Assembly: GCA_003427395.1 (NCBI GenBank)
Contig: BFEA01000497.1
Span: 473,738-495,349, forward strand
Length of the DNA stretch: 21,612 bases
Reading direction: 5' to 3'
DNA from: Chara braunii
Taxonomy: Eukaryota > Streptophyta > Charophyceae > Charales > Characeae
Shown here: positions 1-8,716 of the stretch, in pieces
Position numbering within the stretch: position 1 is the stretch's first letter
Layout of the letters: every line of letters starts with the position of its first letter
The notes under the pieces: model-generated
The model's database searches: none
Told to the model about the DNA's origin: nothing
Seen by the model: the letters and a program-made list of their open reading frames with translations, nothing else
Made by a program: the position numbers and the translations under genes

Positions 1-219
1 CCTCCACGTCTGGGGCCCCGCCAGGTGCGCACACTCATGTTTTGGTGTGCGCGCGCGGCCAAAAAGCGATTGAGCGCCTACTGGGGGGCTTTGAGCGCGC
101 GCTTAAGCGTTCTTAAACGGTTTCATAGAGCATGAGTGTTGGCTGCCCAGTCCCACAAGTGGGAAGAAAAAACAGTGTTTGTTGTATGCATCTGGCATAG
201 GGAGTAGTTTGTCTCTTTA
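1..219. other. Non-coding left edge
   Basis: No gene is supported. The stretch is rich in GCGC and holds a small inverted repeat, GCGCACAC at 27-34 pairing with GTGTGCGC at 45-52, and the palindrome GCTTAAGC near 101-108. Similarity to retrotransposon pol begins only at about 238, so this DNA is either sequence joined to a 5'-truncated element or an unrecognised part of that element. Confidence 0.5.
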
Positions 220-1202
220 TTGTATGAGTGCCCCGCGTTCATCAGCCCCATGGTCAAGAATGACCTTGCTGAACAAGTGTTTGTTGCTTATGTGAGACCG
301 GTTAGTGAAGGGAAAAAGGACAAAGTGCCAATACCACCCAATGTGCAGAGTCTGTTAGACGAGTTCGCTGACGTGGGAGAGGCCCCAAGTGAAGTTGTGG
401 AGAGGGAGACCAAGTACCAGATAGACATACAACCCGGTAGCCGGATTCCCAAGCGGCCCATCTATCGGAGTTCTCCCAAAGAGCTTGATGAGTTGCGCAG
501 GCAATTGGATGAGTTGATAGAGAAAGTGTGGATTAAGCCAAGTTCCTCACCGTATGGTGCACCGGTCTTGTTCATGCCGAAGAAAGAAGATGATCTGTGT
601 GTGTGTATAGATTACAGGGGATGTAATGCGATAACCATAAAGAATGTTGAGCCATTACCTCGGATAGACGATCTCCTAGATAGAGTGCAAGGTTGCAAGT
701 TCTTCTCGAAGATAGACTTGAAGTCGGACTACCATCAGATCGAGGTGTTGCCCGAAGACCAACACTAAAAGGCCTTTAGAACTTGATATGGCCACTACGA
801 ATTTGTGGTCATGCCGTTTGGATTGACAAATGCCCCCGCTACCTTCCAGCGTTGTATGAATGAACTCTTTTGCGATTGGTTAGATAAATTTGTTGTTGTT
901 TCTTTGGACGACGTTCTGATTTTTAGTAAAACGTTAGAGGAACACCAACAACACGTACGTTTAGTGCTAAGTGAGTTGCGAGACACACAATTTAAGTTGA
1001 ACACAAAGAAGTGTGAATGGGCCAAGCGTCAGGTTTTATGCTTGGGACATGTGTTGGATGGAGATGGAATTAAACCGGAAGACGCTAAGATAGCAGCAAT
1101 TAGGGATTGGCCAACACCGCATACGTTGAGGAACTATATTCGTTCCTTGGTCTGACTATCTATTACCACAAGTTCGTGAGGAACTTCACTGTAATAGCTG
1201 CC
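220..1202 (+). pseudogene. pol: Element 1 reverse transcriptase (broken pol)
   Basis: The frame at 220-768 contains the protease-RT linker (VYVRPV-like and PIPPNVQSLLDEFADV), then the RT fingers motif SPYGAP (about residues 110-115), CIDYR and KIDLK..YHQI. Two in-frame stops follow (TAA at 766-768 and TGA at 784-786), and the same frame resumes with VMPFG, TNAPATFQ and the catalytic box. That box reads VVVSLDD where the family has Y-[VL]-DD, so the aromatic residue before the catalytic aspartates is a serine here. GIKPEDAK and RDWPTP, the normal end of RT, are recognisable, then a frameshift near 1140 moves FLGLTIYYHKF into another frame. RT would copy the element RNA into cDNA in cytoplasmic particles. 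With two stops, a changed active-site box and frameshifts this copy cannot make an active enzyme. Confidence 0.93.
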
Positions 1203-1690
1203 CATTGTGTAGGCTGTTAAGGAAAGAGAGTCCGGAGATGGGATAAAGACTGTACTTCAACCTTTAAACGTCTAAAGACGTGCTTGATAGAGTACTCGGT
1301 TATGAAGATCGCTGATCCATCCTTGCCGTTTATGGTTACCACTGACGCTAGTCAATACGGAATAGGTGTTGTACTCCAACAGAATGATGGGTATGGGTAC
1401 AAACGTGCCGAGTTCATATCCTGTAGAGTACCTAGTGAGAATGTCGCCGCTTCTACGTATGAGAGAGAGAGCTATTTGCTCTTAGAGAAGCCTTGAATCA
1501 TTGGCGATACTACCTCCTAGGTCGGCATTTCAAAGTGTATTCAGACCATGAGACACTTCGCTGGCTGAAGACCCAAGCTAGAATGGCACCTATATTGACA
1601 AGATGGGTTGGGGAGATTCATCAGTTTACTTTCGAATTGAAGCCAGTCAAAGGGAAGTAGAACGTTATCGTTGATGCACTAAGTAGGCGA
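1203..1690 (+). pseudogene. pol: Element 1 RNase H domain (broken pol)
   Basis: The open frame at 1284-1496 carries VTTDASQYGIG with the first catalytic aspartate, followed by the STYERE motif containing the catalytic glutamate. A frame change at about 1490 leads to HWRYYLLGR and YSDHETLRWL, and further on to DALSRRANF, the conserved end of a gypsy RNase H. One in-frame TAG interrupts just before that motif (about 1658). In the family this domain removes the RNA strand from the RNA:DNA hybrid during replication. All the expected blocks are present in the right order, so the call is firm, but the domain is split between two frames plus a stop. Confidence 0.88.
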
Positions 1691-2526
1691 GCAAATTTCT
1701 TTGGTGCCATTGTAACACACGTAGACGGAGGCGCCAAATGGCAAGAGAAGATTAGGTCCACCTATGCTAGTGATCCAGTCTATAGTCAGTTGATTGACAA
1801 GGTGCAGACAACACCGCACGATGTTCCGGACTTTACAGTGACCCAAGGACTAGTGTTTGAGAAGACGGATGTGCACGATAGATTGTGCATCCCAAACAGT
1901 GAAGAGATTCACAGTCCAATACTAAGGGCATGTCACGACACAGAGGGACCTTCGGGTGGAGGAAAAAGTACGCTAACCTCCTACGTTCCTATACATGGGC
2001 TGGAATGAAACATGATTGCATAGCCTTTGTTCAGGGCTGCAAAGTATGTCAGAGAAACAAGAGTACCATGCAGCCTCCCCTTGGTTTACTTAGACCGCTG
2101 GCTATACCTCCGTTAGTTAGACCACTGGATATACCGCCGGGTCTCGGAGACTCCGTGTCTATAGAAGTGAGAAGTAGGAATGGGAAAAGCCAAGTTATGG
2201 TGATAGTCGACAGATTTAGCAAGTTTGCTGTTTGTGTGCCTCTCCCTGGTGAAGCCAAGACAGACTTAGTGATTCGGGAATTTTTCATTCATTGGGTAAA
2301 GGACTACGGGCATCCCTTGACTATCATGAGTGATAGAGAAACAAGGTTCACGGGTGAGCACTGGCAACAGCTTATGAGGTCATATGGGCCCAAACTAACT
2401 ATGTCCTCAGAGACAAATGGACAGACCGAGCAGATGAACAAAGTGTTGCAGCAGGTGCTGCGTATGTACGTCCGACCAGATCAGGGTGACTGGGATGAAC
2501 ATCTAGCTAAGGTCGCTAGTGCCTAA
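1691..2526 (+). pseudogene. pol: Element 1 integrase zinc domain and core (broken pol)
   Basis: Two frames, ending at 2008 and starting at 1930, together give an integrase HHCC domain and catalytic core. The first zinc histidine is in ACHD. The second, normally in G-H-F-G, is a threonine here (GTFG). CKVC supplies the two cysteines. In the core the position of the first catalytic aspartate (normally S-[MI]-D-F) reads SIEV, an Asp-to-Glu change. The second aspartate is in MSDRE and the glutamate in GQTEQ. Only 31 residues separate these last two, instead of the usual 35, because four residues before TNGQTE are missing. The core ends at a TAA at 2524-2526. Integrase would join the cDNA ends to the chromosome; three altered key positions make this copy inactive. 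Confidence 0.92.
2092..2145 (+). repeat. 27-bp in-frame tandem duplication in integrase
   Basis: AGACCGCTGGCTATACCTCCG at 2092 recurs as AGACCACTGGATATACCGCCG at 2119, a spacing of 27 bp. It yields a doubled RPLAIPP / RPLDIPP in the linker between the zinc domain and the catalytic core, where one copy is normal. The frame is kept. Confidence 0.8.
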
Positions 2527-3105
2527 AACAATTCTGTACATTTGGCTACAGCACGAACGCCCGTGAAACTACATTTAGGTTGGCGCCCACGTAGGCCCAT
2601 CGATTGTCTTAACCCTGATCAAGTACAAAGACTTCCGCCAAGGACTAGAGAATTCACTGTACAGTATGAGAAAGGCTTAGAAAAGGTAAGGGAGAACATC
2701 AGGAAGGCACAGCATCAGATGATAGAACAAGCAAATAAACACCGCAGACCTTCGCAGTTCGCTTTACGGTATTTGGTCTGGGTGAAGTCTAAAGAGTTTC
2801 TCCCGGAGGAGAACATCTCGCATAAGTTATTGCCTGCGTATAGGGGACCGTGGCAAATTCTCGACGTGATTGGAGATGTGGATGGTCCTTCCTATGTTGT
2901 TGAGATTCCTCCGCACTTGCACACTTATCCGGTGTTTAATGCCTCTAGGTTGCTCCCTTGTGTTAGCAATTGTTGCTGAGGATGTTTATAGATCGGGACA
3001 CAAGGGTAGACCCCAGCGACTAGGGATGAACTAATTGAAAGAGCACCGCACATAGTGTCTTACTATGAGAGAGCTAGACGAGGAATCAACATAGTTGGTA
3101 GGTAA
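2527..3105 (+). pseudogene. pol: Element 1 integrase C-terminal domain and chromodomain tail
   Basis: After the TAA at 2524 the same protein continues: LHLGWRPR, TVQYEKGLEKVRENI, a basic QANKHRR stretch, LVWVKSKEF, ISHKLLPAYRGPWQIL, DGPSYVVEIPPHLHTYPVFNASRL. This is the GPY/F-type integrase C-terminal domain that binds DNA, with its GPW core. The frame closes at 2977-2979. In a shifted frame 3019-3105 gives DELIERAPHIVSYYER, the C-terminal helix of the chromodomain-like tail, ending at TAA 3103-3105. The same ELxxxAPxIVxxYE pattern closes elements 2 and 3. In chromoviruses this tail steers insertion toward particular chromatin. The N-terminal half of the chromodomain is not readable here, apparently lost between 2979 and 3019. 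Confidence 0.85.
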
Positions 3106-3830
3106 AGATTGTAACTTTCTCGGAGAGCCTCGAAATTAGGCCGGCGAGAGTGAAAGGCATTCCACGATGCAGACCCCAAATTTGAATTTCAGGGTCAAGG
3201 TCCTAGGCCAAGGGAGGCCAAATCGGTCAGTTCAGAAAGGTCACAGTCGGGTACCTTAGGAGTCAAGTTCAACAGGCACCCGGTAAACAGTAACATCCCA
3301 GAGGCAAAGGTTGCATTCTATAAGCAAAAGTCACGTCTCATACTGAAAAGTCATGTTGAAAAGTTTTCGAAAAGTCATATCCAACAGGCAACGGACACTT
3401 CCCCAGGCAAAAGTCGTGTCCCAGAGGCAAGAGTCACATCCCACAGTCAGAAGTCATGTTCCAGGGGTGAAAAGTCGTGGCTCACAGCCCCAAGCAGCTG
3501 CACACCAATGAAAATTCGGGGCAGTACCAGGCCTTGACATTCTGAAGCAAGCAGGCCGTTGGCATGTGGTACCAGTACCAAGTCAAACCACGAGAAGCAG
3601 AGGCTGGGACGAGTTGAAGCTCAGTCCAAGTCAATATAAGGACTGGCAAGCCACATTTTGGACAGATTGCTCATTTGTGAGAAGTGTGGAAGTGCTGCTG
3701 AAGCGCTTGTGCGCTATCTGCGAGTAGCATGCGCGCGAGAGCCCTGGGCACATAGCTAGTGATAGGAGGTAGAGCTGAGTAGCAGTGGATGTATTCATAG
3801 TCAATATTATCAAGTAGAGAGAGAGGGGGG
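3106..3830 (+). other. Non-coding DNA downstream of element 1 pol
   Basis: No conserved protein is seen in any frame. The stretch probably includes the 3' untranslated part of element 1. It contains a 20-bp minisatellite (separate entry) and ends in a purine run, AGAGAGAGAGGGGGG at about 3816-3830, that could be a polypurine tract. The following sequence does not start with a clear LTR terminus, so that reading is tentative. Confidence 0.5.
3261..3492 (+). repeat. Degenerate 20-bp minisatellite, about 11 units
   Basis: The core AGTC (once AGTA) starts at 3261, 3289, 3329, 3349, 3373, 3412, 3432, 3452 and 3473. The gaps are 28, 40, 20, 24, 39, 20, 20 and 21, so two of them hold two units each. 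The consensus by eye is AGTCAYRTCCCAGAGGCAAA. The period is not a multiple of three and stops occur, so it is not a protein repeat. Confidence 0.75.
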
Positions 3831-3983
3831 CTGCGCTGTTGAGCGCTTGGTGATTGGATCTCCGGAACTGTTTAATGTGATAATTTGTTGGAATTTCTAA
3901 GCTGGGGGTCTGCGCTGTTGAGCGCTTGGTGATTGGATCTCCGGAACTGTTTAATGTGATAATTTGTTTGAATTTCTAAGCTG
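3831..3983 (+). repeat. 79-bp tandem duplication
   Basis: CTGCGCTGTTGAGCGCTTGG starts at 3831 and again at 3910, and the two units stay nearly identical through AATTTCTAAGCTG. I see only one to three differences. Each unit is preceded by a G-run (GGGGGG and GGGGGT). The near-identity indicates a recent duplication compared with the decay of the neighbouring pol. Confidence 0.92.
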
Positions 3984-4145
3984 CGCATACCTGGACTTTT
4001 CATCTCTGGACTCCAGTGTGGATTTCGTGAAATCTCTCAATGTGTGTGTGTTCTCAAGGTGACGAGCAGTGAGGCTCAATGCAATATGAAGGACGAAGGT
4101 TTTATCTTGGCTATGGAGTACAAAAGTGTCGTATTGGACATCTCA

Positions 4146-4192
4146 TCTGTCTGTCTGTCTGTCTCTGTCTGTCTCCCTGTCTCTCTGTCTCT
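4146..4192 (+). repeat. CTGT microsatellite, decaying into GGTC/GTTGG
   Basis: Runs of CTGT and CTCT at 4146-4192 grade into GGTCGATTGTTCGG, GTCGGTCGGTCC and similar up to about 4270. This is simple-sequence slippage. Confidence 0.85.
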
Positions 4193-4982
4193 CGGTCGAT
4201 TGTTCGGTAAGTCGGTCGGTCCATTGGTCCGTTGGTGATCCGTTGATCCATCGGTACACTGGCGGTCCGTCTCACCGCTCTTGTTCCAGTTGATTCCATC
4301 CATGCTCAAAATTGTCTCTTGGGTGTGTTGTCCATGTATGCCCTTGATCTGTATATTTGATCGAGTTTTCTGCTGCGCTCTTCGTACTTCACATTTTTGC
4401 TTTTTTCTTTTTTTTTGTGAAATGTTATCCCCAAACATTGTTCTGTTCATCTGATTCCATTTGGGTTCAAACGCTGGATCTGTTCAGTAATACTACCAGC
4501 GCTCTACTCTTCACGTGCTTCCCTACAGGATTGCCCTTTCCCATTCCTTTCCTGTGCATGCCTGGCCTCCGATTCGGACATCTGACAACAACCATTGGTA
4601 GGAGTGAGTGGGGAAGCTGTGTGACTCAACCATGGGTAGAAGAACTCTGTGCATGGAGATTCTCAGACCTACTTTCCCATAGAGATTCTCACACGCCCTA
4701 CGGCCTTCCTTTATGGGGTCTTAAGCTTGAGGAAGAGGTGAGACTGGTAGTGCTCTCCTAGTGTGTAGGAAAATCTCTCCATAATGCCCTCCCTCAACCA
4801 TTCCACTTGCTGTGCAGTGTTGTATTGTATACGATGGAAGGCCACGGACCGGGAGAGGCAGGATTCTATCCCACTCAGAAATATAACCTTCAACGGATCT
4901 AGTACCTATTTACAATCTGTCACTTTTAACTACTCCGCCACCTATGATCTGTTATGGAGCATGCACAGGGTTACAATCGCGT

Positions 4983-5093
4983 GTCAGCATATGGGAGCGT
5001 GCTGGCAGAAAGAAATAAAAGCAGTGACAAATTGAACTGTTGTTGACAACATTGCTGTTTGTAGCTTCTTCTTGAACTGTCAGCATATGGGAC
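4983..5093 (+). repeat. Degenerate direct repeat, period about 97 bp
   Basis: GTCAGCATATGGGA occurs at 4983-4996 and 5080-5093. Each copy is followed 20-30 bp later by a similar block (AAATAAAAGCAGTGAC and ATATAAAATCTGTGAC), which suggests a decayed tandem unit of about 97 bp. A weaker third block, TTTACAATCTGTCAC, lies near 4909. Confidence 0.5.
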
Positions 5094-5699
5094 TGTGCAG
5101 CGAGATATAAAATCTGTGACCTTCAAGTTGCATTTTGCATGGTGATGATGACCTTCAATTAAACCATCAGACGATTCTGATGCTTTCTGTTCTTTTTTTT
5201 GCAGACGGTATGGCGAGTAATCCTTAGCAGCTGTGCAGGTGGTTTCACTTCCCATTCGACTCACTTTGTGATACATGCTCAGTCGAGCAATGTATGGGGA
5301 GCCAAGGATCTGCAAAGTGATCAAAAGACTCGAATGGACAATGCAGTGTCAGCAAACAATGCACATCCAGATACATATGAAAATAGCACAATGTAGCGCA
5401 GTGGAAGACTCAAAGATATGACCTGACCTGTCAGATACTAACGTGACACCCCATCATACACCACACATGAGAGAGAGAGAGAGGAGGGACCACATACATA
5501 GAAGAAAGGTCCCTCTTTGATCACGCACATGGGGAGATACCACGGATGAGGAGATGGGGGGGGAGAGGCGAGACGAAGATGGAGACAAGGGAAAAGACCA
5601 AGATTGCGATAGCGAAGTCAAACAATAGTCTCCCTGCTGAATGTCCAATCAATGTCTGCCACAAAAATGTCGAATCAGATCCTGGGCTTCATGCCTGAT

Positions 5700-5704
<5 letters not shown>

Positions 5705-5747
<43 letters not shown>

Positions 5748-5820
5748 AAGAAGAAGAAGAAGAAGAAGAGGGAAGGAGGAAGAAGGAGATGGAGGGCGAG
5801 AGAAGAAGAAGAAGAAGAAG
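5705..5820 (+). repeat. (CT)20 followed by GAA repeats inside the LTR
   Basis: Twenty CT units at 5705-5744 are followed by GAA runs at 5747-5770 and 5802-5820. On the element's own strand these are AG and TTC tracts. GAA/TTC tracts also occur in the solo LTR (12120-12160) and upstream of element 2 gag (11107-11127). Confidence 0.93.
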
Positions 5821-6077
5821 ATGTCGTCCTCCTCGCTATCTCACCTGCAGGTACGCCATGTACTAACTGTCGCCGTGTGTCTCCTCTGTGCTGCAGGTGC
5901 GCTTGCATGAAGACCAGCTATGGCGCCCAGGTAGGATCTCCGCCGACGCACGTATGGTCTCCGCCTCAGTTTCTACCTACACCTCTACCTCTACCTCCAG
6001 CGTAGCACTGTAGCGCTGTTTCAGCAGCGTGTCGCCCAAGAAGTGAGCTACTCGAACTGTGTGTCTGCCCAGGCGTG

Positions 6078-6496
6078 GCCCAGCAATAAGAAGCACTGGG
6101 CCTTGCGGGTGTGCCTCCGTGTCCCTGTGGTCTTCGGCCAAAACGTGGCCTACTGAGTCTGGGTCCTGACCAGACGTCCAGACCCTCCCTGCTGATGCAG
6201 CAGGGACATCCGCTACTGGAGGAAAACGGACCTAGCCCAACAGGGCCTGCCTATCTTCGTACCAGCCCAAAAATGTGGCCTTGTCCGAACAGACCGAAAG
6301 TCTGTTCGGATGAACTGCAAGTCCAAATCGTTGCCTGAACAGACAAAAATAGGACAGCAAATAAATAAATAAATAAATGCTGCCTCAAATCGAAACCTGC
6401 AGCCCTAAGGCCGGCCGTGGGCCTCCAGGACGCACGTCTGAGGTACGTGCGGCCTGGGGTGCCCCAGCAACCGTTGGGCCCCCAAAATGGGGCCCA
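6078..6496. other. Train of short perfect hairpins in the U3 end of the element 2 LTR
   Basis: Perfect inverted repeats: GGCCCAG 6078-6084 with 6096-6102; GGCCA 6136-6140 with 6146-6150; GTCTGG 6157-6162 with 6170-6175; CCCTGCTG 6187-6194 with 6198-6205; TCCGAACAGAC 6284-6294 with 6300-6310; CTGGGG 6454-6459 with 6462-6467; TGGGCCCC 6475-6482 with 6489-6496. Arms are 5-11 bp and loops 2-11 nt. The sequences differ from hairpin to hairpin, so this is not a simple tandem repeat. Confidence 0.75.
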
Positions 6497-6518
6497 TGTG
6501 CAGGCTCAGCATGTAACA

Positions 6519-6530
6519 CTCCCCCTTATG
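6519..6530 (-). other. Polypurine tract of element 2
   Basis: On the minus strand CATAAGGGGGAG lies directly before the LTR start TGTTACA. A G-rich purine run touching the 3' LTR is the expected primer for plus-strand DNA synthesis. Confidence 0.85.
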
Positions 6531-6637
6531 AAGTTGAGCCGGGAGTTTGTTTCATACGCCCCTCTGTGTAGGCGGAAGGCCACGGCTCTTGCCCGGGTTC
6601 ACTATAATAATACGACACTACATACAAACAAAGGTAT

Positions 6638-7171
6638 CTATCGAGGGCGAAGCTGACAATCTAATGGTGGAAACTGGATGCGAGTATGGCGGGGAGCCGA
6701 AGGTGCCGGCTTGCCTTGCTGTTTGTGTTCGTAACGTGCGAGGACATCAGGGGCTGTGGCCTGAAGTTCCGCACAGGTCAACCAACTGTCAGCCTTATGG
6801 CTATAATGAGAAAAGTGTACTAGGGGACGATGATTGCGGGATTTGCAACGCTGGCAAACCTCGCATGACTCGCAATAGCGTGTGACGTCGCCGAGAAGGC
6901 CGGGCCACAAAAAATGCTCCCGAAGTCGGCCAATCGTACGATTGACTCCAAATTGTCCAGTGGCGGGAGCATCGTGGAACTCACCAAGAAGCCGCGTACG
7001 CAAGTGTGGATCACTTGGCACGCAAAGAAGATCCTTCCCCCGTGAGTGGACTAGCAAATAGCTCTCTTGGATCTGATAGTGCAATGGCGCCGAATTTTGA
7101 GACGAGCAGTTTGCGTATTTATTGCGAAACTCGGGGTCGACTTGGTAGCCGCGGATGAAGCGTTCCTGCAA
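6638..7171 (-). pseudogene. pol: Element 2 integrase zinc domain fused by deletion to the chromodomain tail
   Basis: The 177-residue frame begins in the region before integrase (FIRGYQVDPEF, YLLVHSRGKDLLCVP), then gives the HHCC domain: EFHDAP with the first histidine, GQFG where the second is normally G-H-F-G (His-to-Gln), and CESCEVC with the cysteines. After CKSRNHRPL (about residue 118) the sequence jumps to an unrelated 15-20 residue stretch and then ELQATAPDVLARYEHK, the C-terminal helix of the chromodomain tail, ending SAPRHTRIQF...QLRPR before the stop. The catalytic core with its D-D-E triad and the GPY/F domain, normally some 300 residues, are absent. No remnant of them lies between here and the polypurine tract. 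The copy therefore cannot encode integrase. Confidence 0.87.
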
Positions 7172-7545
7172 GTCGTCGTCAATCCCGAACGTCGAGTAGA
7201 CTGTGGTACAAAGGTCCAGGCTCTATGAAAGAGTGTCCGCAAAACGGTTTTGACTTTCCACGCATGTGATCGGGAAAGAAGTCAAACTGGTCAATGAAAG
7301 TCATTGAACGGGCAAAGGTACTATTCACTGTATCGTGGGTCTTGTTAAAGACCAACGGATTGTTATCGTTACCCATCGGAATTGACTTCAACCGAGAAGA
7401 AAATGCTGCCACCACTTTGACGAGTGCACGACGGACACCTTCTTGCTAAAATACTCGACCGGGTGTCAGTCCACACCATCGTGTTGCTCGAGGACGGCAC
7501 CAATGTCATAGCCGGACGCATCGGTAGTGACTCGCATCGGCAAAA
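7172..7545 (-). pseudogene. pol: Element 2 RNase H domain (frameshifted, shortened)
   Basis: The RT frame runs into LPMRVTTDASGYDIGAV with the first catalytic aspartate and then stops at a TGA where the family has a tryptophan (GVD-stop-HPVEYFSKKV). Downstream pieces appear in other frames: NDNNPLVFNKTHDTVNST and FIDQFDFFPDHMRGKS, which are the connection and end of a gypsy RNase H. The segment holding the catalytic glutamate is missing or unreadable, so a deletion near 7400-7440 is likely. Confidence 0.82.
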
Positions 7546-8716
7546 GCGGGTCGTAGATGCGTAAAACCTCCTCATTGAGGCCTGAAAAGGAAGCCCGCAC
7601 TTCGTCACCGAAGTCTAGCAGCCAATCCTCACATTGAAGCTTGGTCAAATGGGTCGCGATCTTCGAATAGCCTTTCATAAAGCGTTGATAGTAGCCGGCT
7701 AGGCCAAGAAACGAACGGACATCCGTGACGTTCTTCGGCTCCGGCCACTCTTGGATGACTTGAATCTTGTCCGATAATGGACTAATGCCCTCCGGTGTGA
7801 CAAAGTGGCCTAAGTATTCCAACTCTTGACGTACGAATTCACACTTGTCACGGGTGGGCTTGTACTTGGCGCGACGGAGCGTCTCCAACGCACGTCGAAG
7901 GTGCTCGAGGTGATCCTCCAAGGTCCGACTATAGACGAGAATGTCGTCCAAGTAGACCAGCACAAACCGTCCAGCGTCGCGCATAAGTCGTTGCTCATCG
8001 CCGCTTGAAAGGTCGTCGGGGTACTGGTGAGGCCAAAGGCATGACATCCCACTCAAAGTGCCCAAACCGTGTTTTAAACGAGGACTTGTACGATCTTGCA
8101 GGCGTATTGAAATCTGATGATAGCCCGACTTCAAATCCAACATCAGAAAATATTATTTGCCGCCCAAACGCTCAAGTAGATTGTCGATACGAGGAAGGGG
8201 GCCCGCATTCTTGACATTTTGCGCGTTGAGCTTGCGACAGTCAATGCATAAGCGAAAATCCTTGTTCTTCTTCCTTACGAAGGGAACCGGCGCACCATAG
8301 GGTGAGCTACGAGGGCGGATGCGGCATTCGCTCATGCGATAGATGCATCCTTTCGACGATACGACACCAGCGCGAAGAATGATCTCATGGGAGATCACAC
8401 CGGCGCGAAGAATGATCTCATGGGAGATCGGTCGATCCGGCACCACAATAGTAGGAGACTCAAAGATGTCGACTAACTCGTCAAGCAACCGCACCGCACG
8501 GGTGTCCGAAGACAAGTCCGTAGGTGAAGATTCGGTCGCTGCGACGGTCGTAAGAAAACATAGGCCGATCTCATCGGTCCGCTCGTAAGCACAAGTGGAA
8601 GGTTTCATAACAGGAATTGTACACAACACCTCGGCGCTAAAGGCGTCGTGAACAGTAAGTGTCCGCCGATGGGAGTTGACCGTGTGGTTCGCACTCGCGA
8701 GCCAAGGCATCCCCAA
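7546..8716 (-). pseudogene. pol: Element 2 reverse transcriptase (frameshifted)
   Basis: The 8153-8716 frame covers the protease-RT linker (LLDELVDIFESPTIVVPDRPISHEI) and RT fingers: SSPYGAPVPFVRKK, LCIDCRKLN, VKNAGPLPRIDNLLERLGG. About 20 residues between YRMSE and IRP are missing compared with related RTs. The next frame, 7466-8143, gives LDLKSGYHQI, then drifts out of frame for about 50 residues. The correct VMPFGL-type stretch (HAFGLTSTPTTFQAAM) lies in the overlapping frame 7810-8052. It then returns with FVLVYLDDILVYS, whose catalytic YLDD at 7943-7954 is intact, and continues through KCEFV, YLGH, EWPEPKNVTDVRSFLGL. Two compensating shifts plus the deletion inactivate it, although the active site is kept. 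Confidence 0.9.
8370..8429 (-). repeat. 33-bp in-frame tandem duplication in the RT linker
   Basis: GCGCGAAGAATGATCTCATG starts at 8370 and at 8403, a 33-bp period. On the minus strand it doubles the 11-residue string ISHEIILRAGV. The two copies are essentially identical, so the duplication is recent or has been homogenised. Confidence 0.92.

Larger units (their letters stand above)
220..3105 (+). mobile_element. Element 1: degenerate Ty3/gypsy chromovirus pol remnant
   Basis: On the plus strand the protein order is protease-RT linker, RT, RNase H, integrase zinc domain, integrase core, integrase C-terminal domain, chromodomain tail. This is the Ty3/gypsy order (integrase after RNase H), as opposed to Ty1/copia. 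Gag and protease are absent at the left, so the copy is either 5'-truncated or continues in a form I cannot read. At least four in-frame stops and several frameshifts break the reading frame, so it is a dead copy. It lies in the opposite orientation to the two elements to its right. I could not define LTRs for it; the end at 3105 is the last recognisable codon, not an element boundary. Confidence 0.9.
3984..5266. other. Non-coding intergenic stretch
   Basis: No coding signal I trust. Open frames here (for example 4357-4761 on plus) are low-complexity, match no family I recognise and show no conserved motif. The stretch holds a CTGT/GGTC simple repeat, a poly-T tract near 4405-4416, and a degenerate ~97-bp repeat at 4983-5093. 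It separates element 1 from the 3' LTR of element 2. Confidence 0.6.
5267..6518 (-). repeat. 3' LTR of element 2 (1252 bp)
   Basis: Read on the minus strand it starts TGTTACATG directly after the polypurine tract and ends GCATGTATCACA, giving imperfect terminal inverted repeats with TG...CA ends. The distal end was placed by matching it to the end of the solo LTR at 11660-12692: both have a GATC..CCATAC..ATGTA.CACA-type terminus, and both carry the GCAG.GGAAG.CT block just inside. The LTR contains CT and GAA simple repeats and a train of hairpins toward the U3 start. The flanking pentanucleotide is CACTT at 5262-5266; no matching duplication can be tested because the other end of the element is lost. 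Confidence 0.75.

Noticed and set aside
60-110. Similarity between GGGGGGCTTTGAGCGC at the left edge and GGGGGGCTGCGCTGTTGAGCGC at 3825 as an LTR pair of element 1
   Set aside because: The match is limited to a G-run and TTGAGCGC and does not extend on either side.
3261-3492. CRISPR-like array
   Set aside because: The 20-bp units are contiguous and degenerate without unique spacers, in a eukaryotic retroelement context.
4357-4761. 134-residue plus-strand ORF as a host gene
   Set aside because: It is composed of low-complexity Phe/Leu/Ser-rich sequence over T-rich DNA, has no conserved motif, and an opposite-strand ORF overlaps it. Nothing supports it beyond chance openness.
5652-6005. 117-residue ORF with SLSLSLS and KKKKK stretches
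   Set aside because: It is the translation of the CT and GAA microsatellites inside the element 2 LTR.
8343-8588. Plus-strand ORF over the 33-bp repeat
   Set aside because: It is the antisense shadow of the element 2 RT linker, whose minus-strand frame carries recognisable RT motifs.
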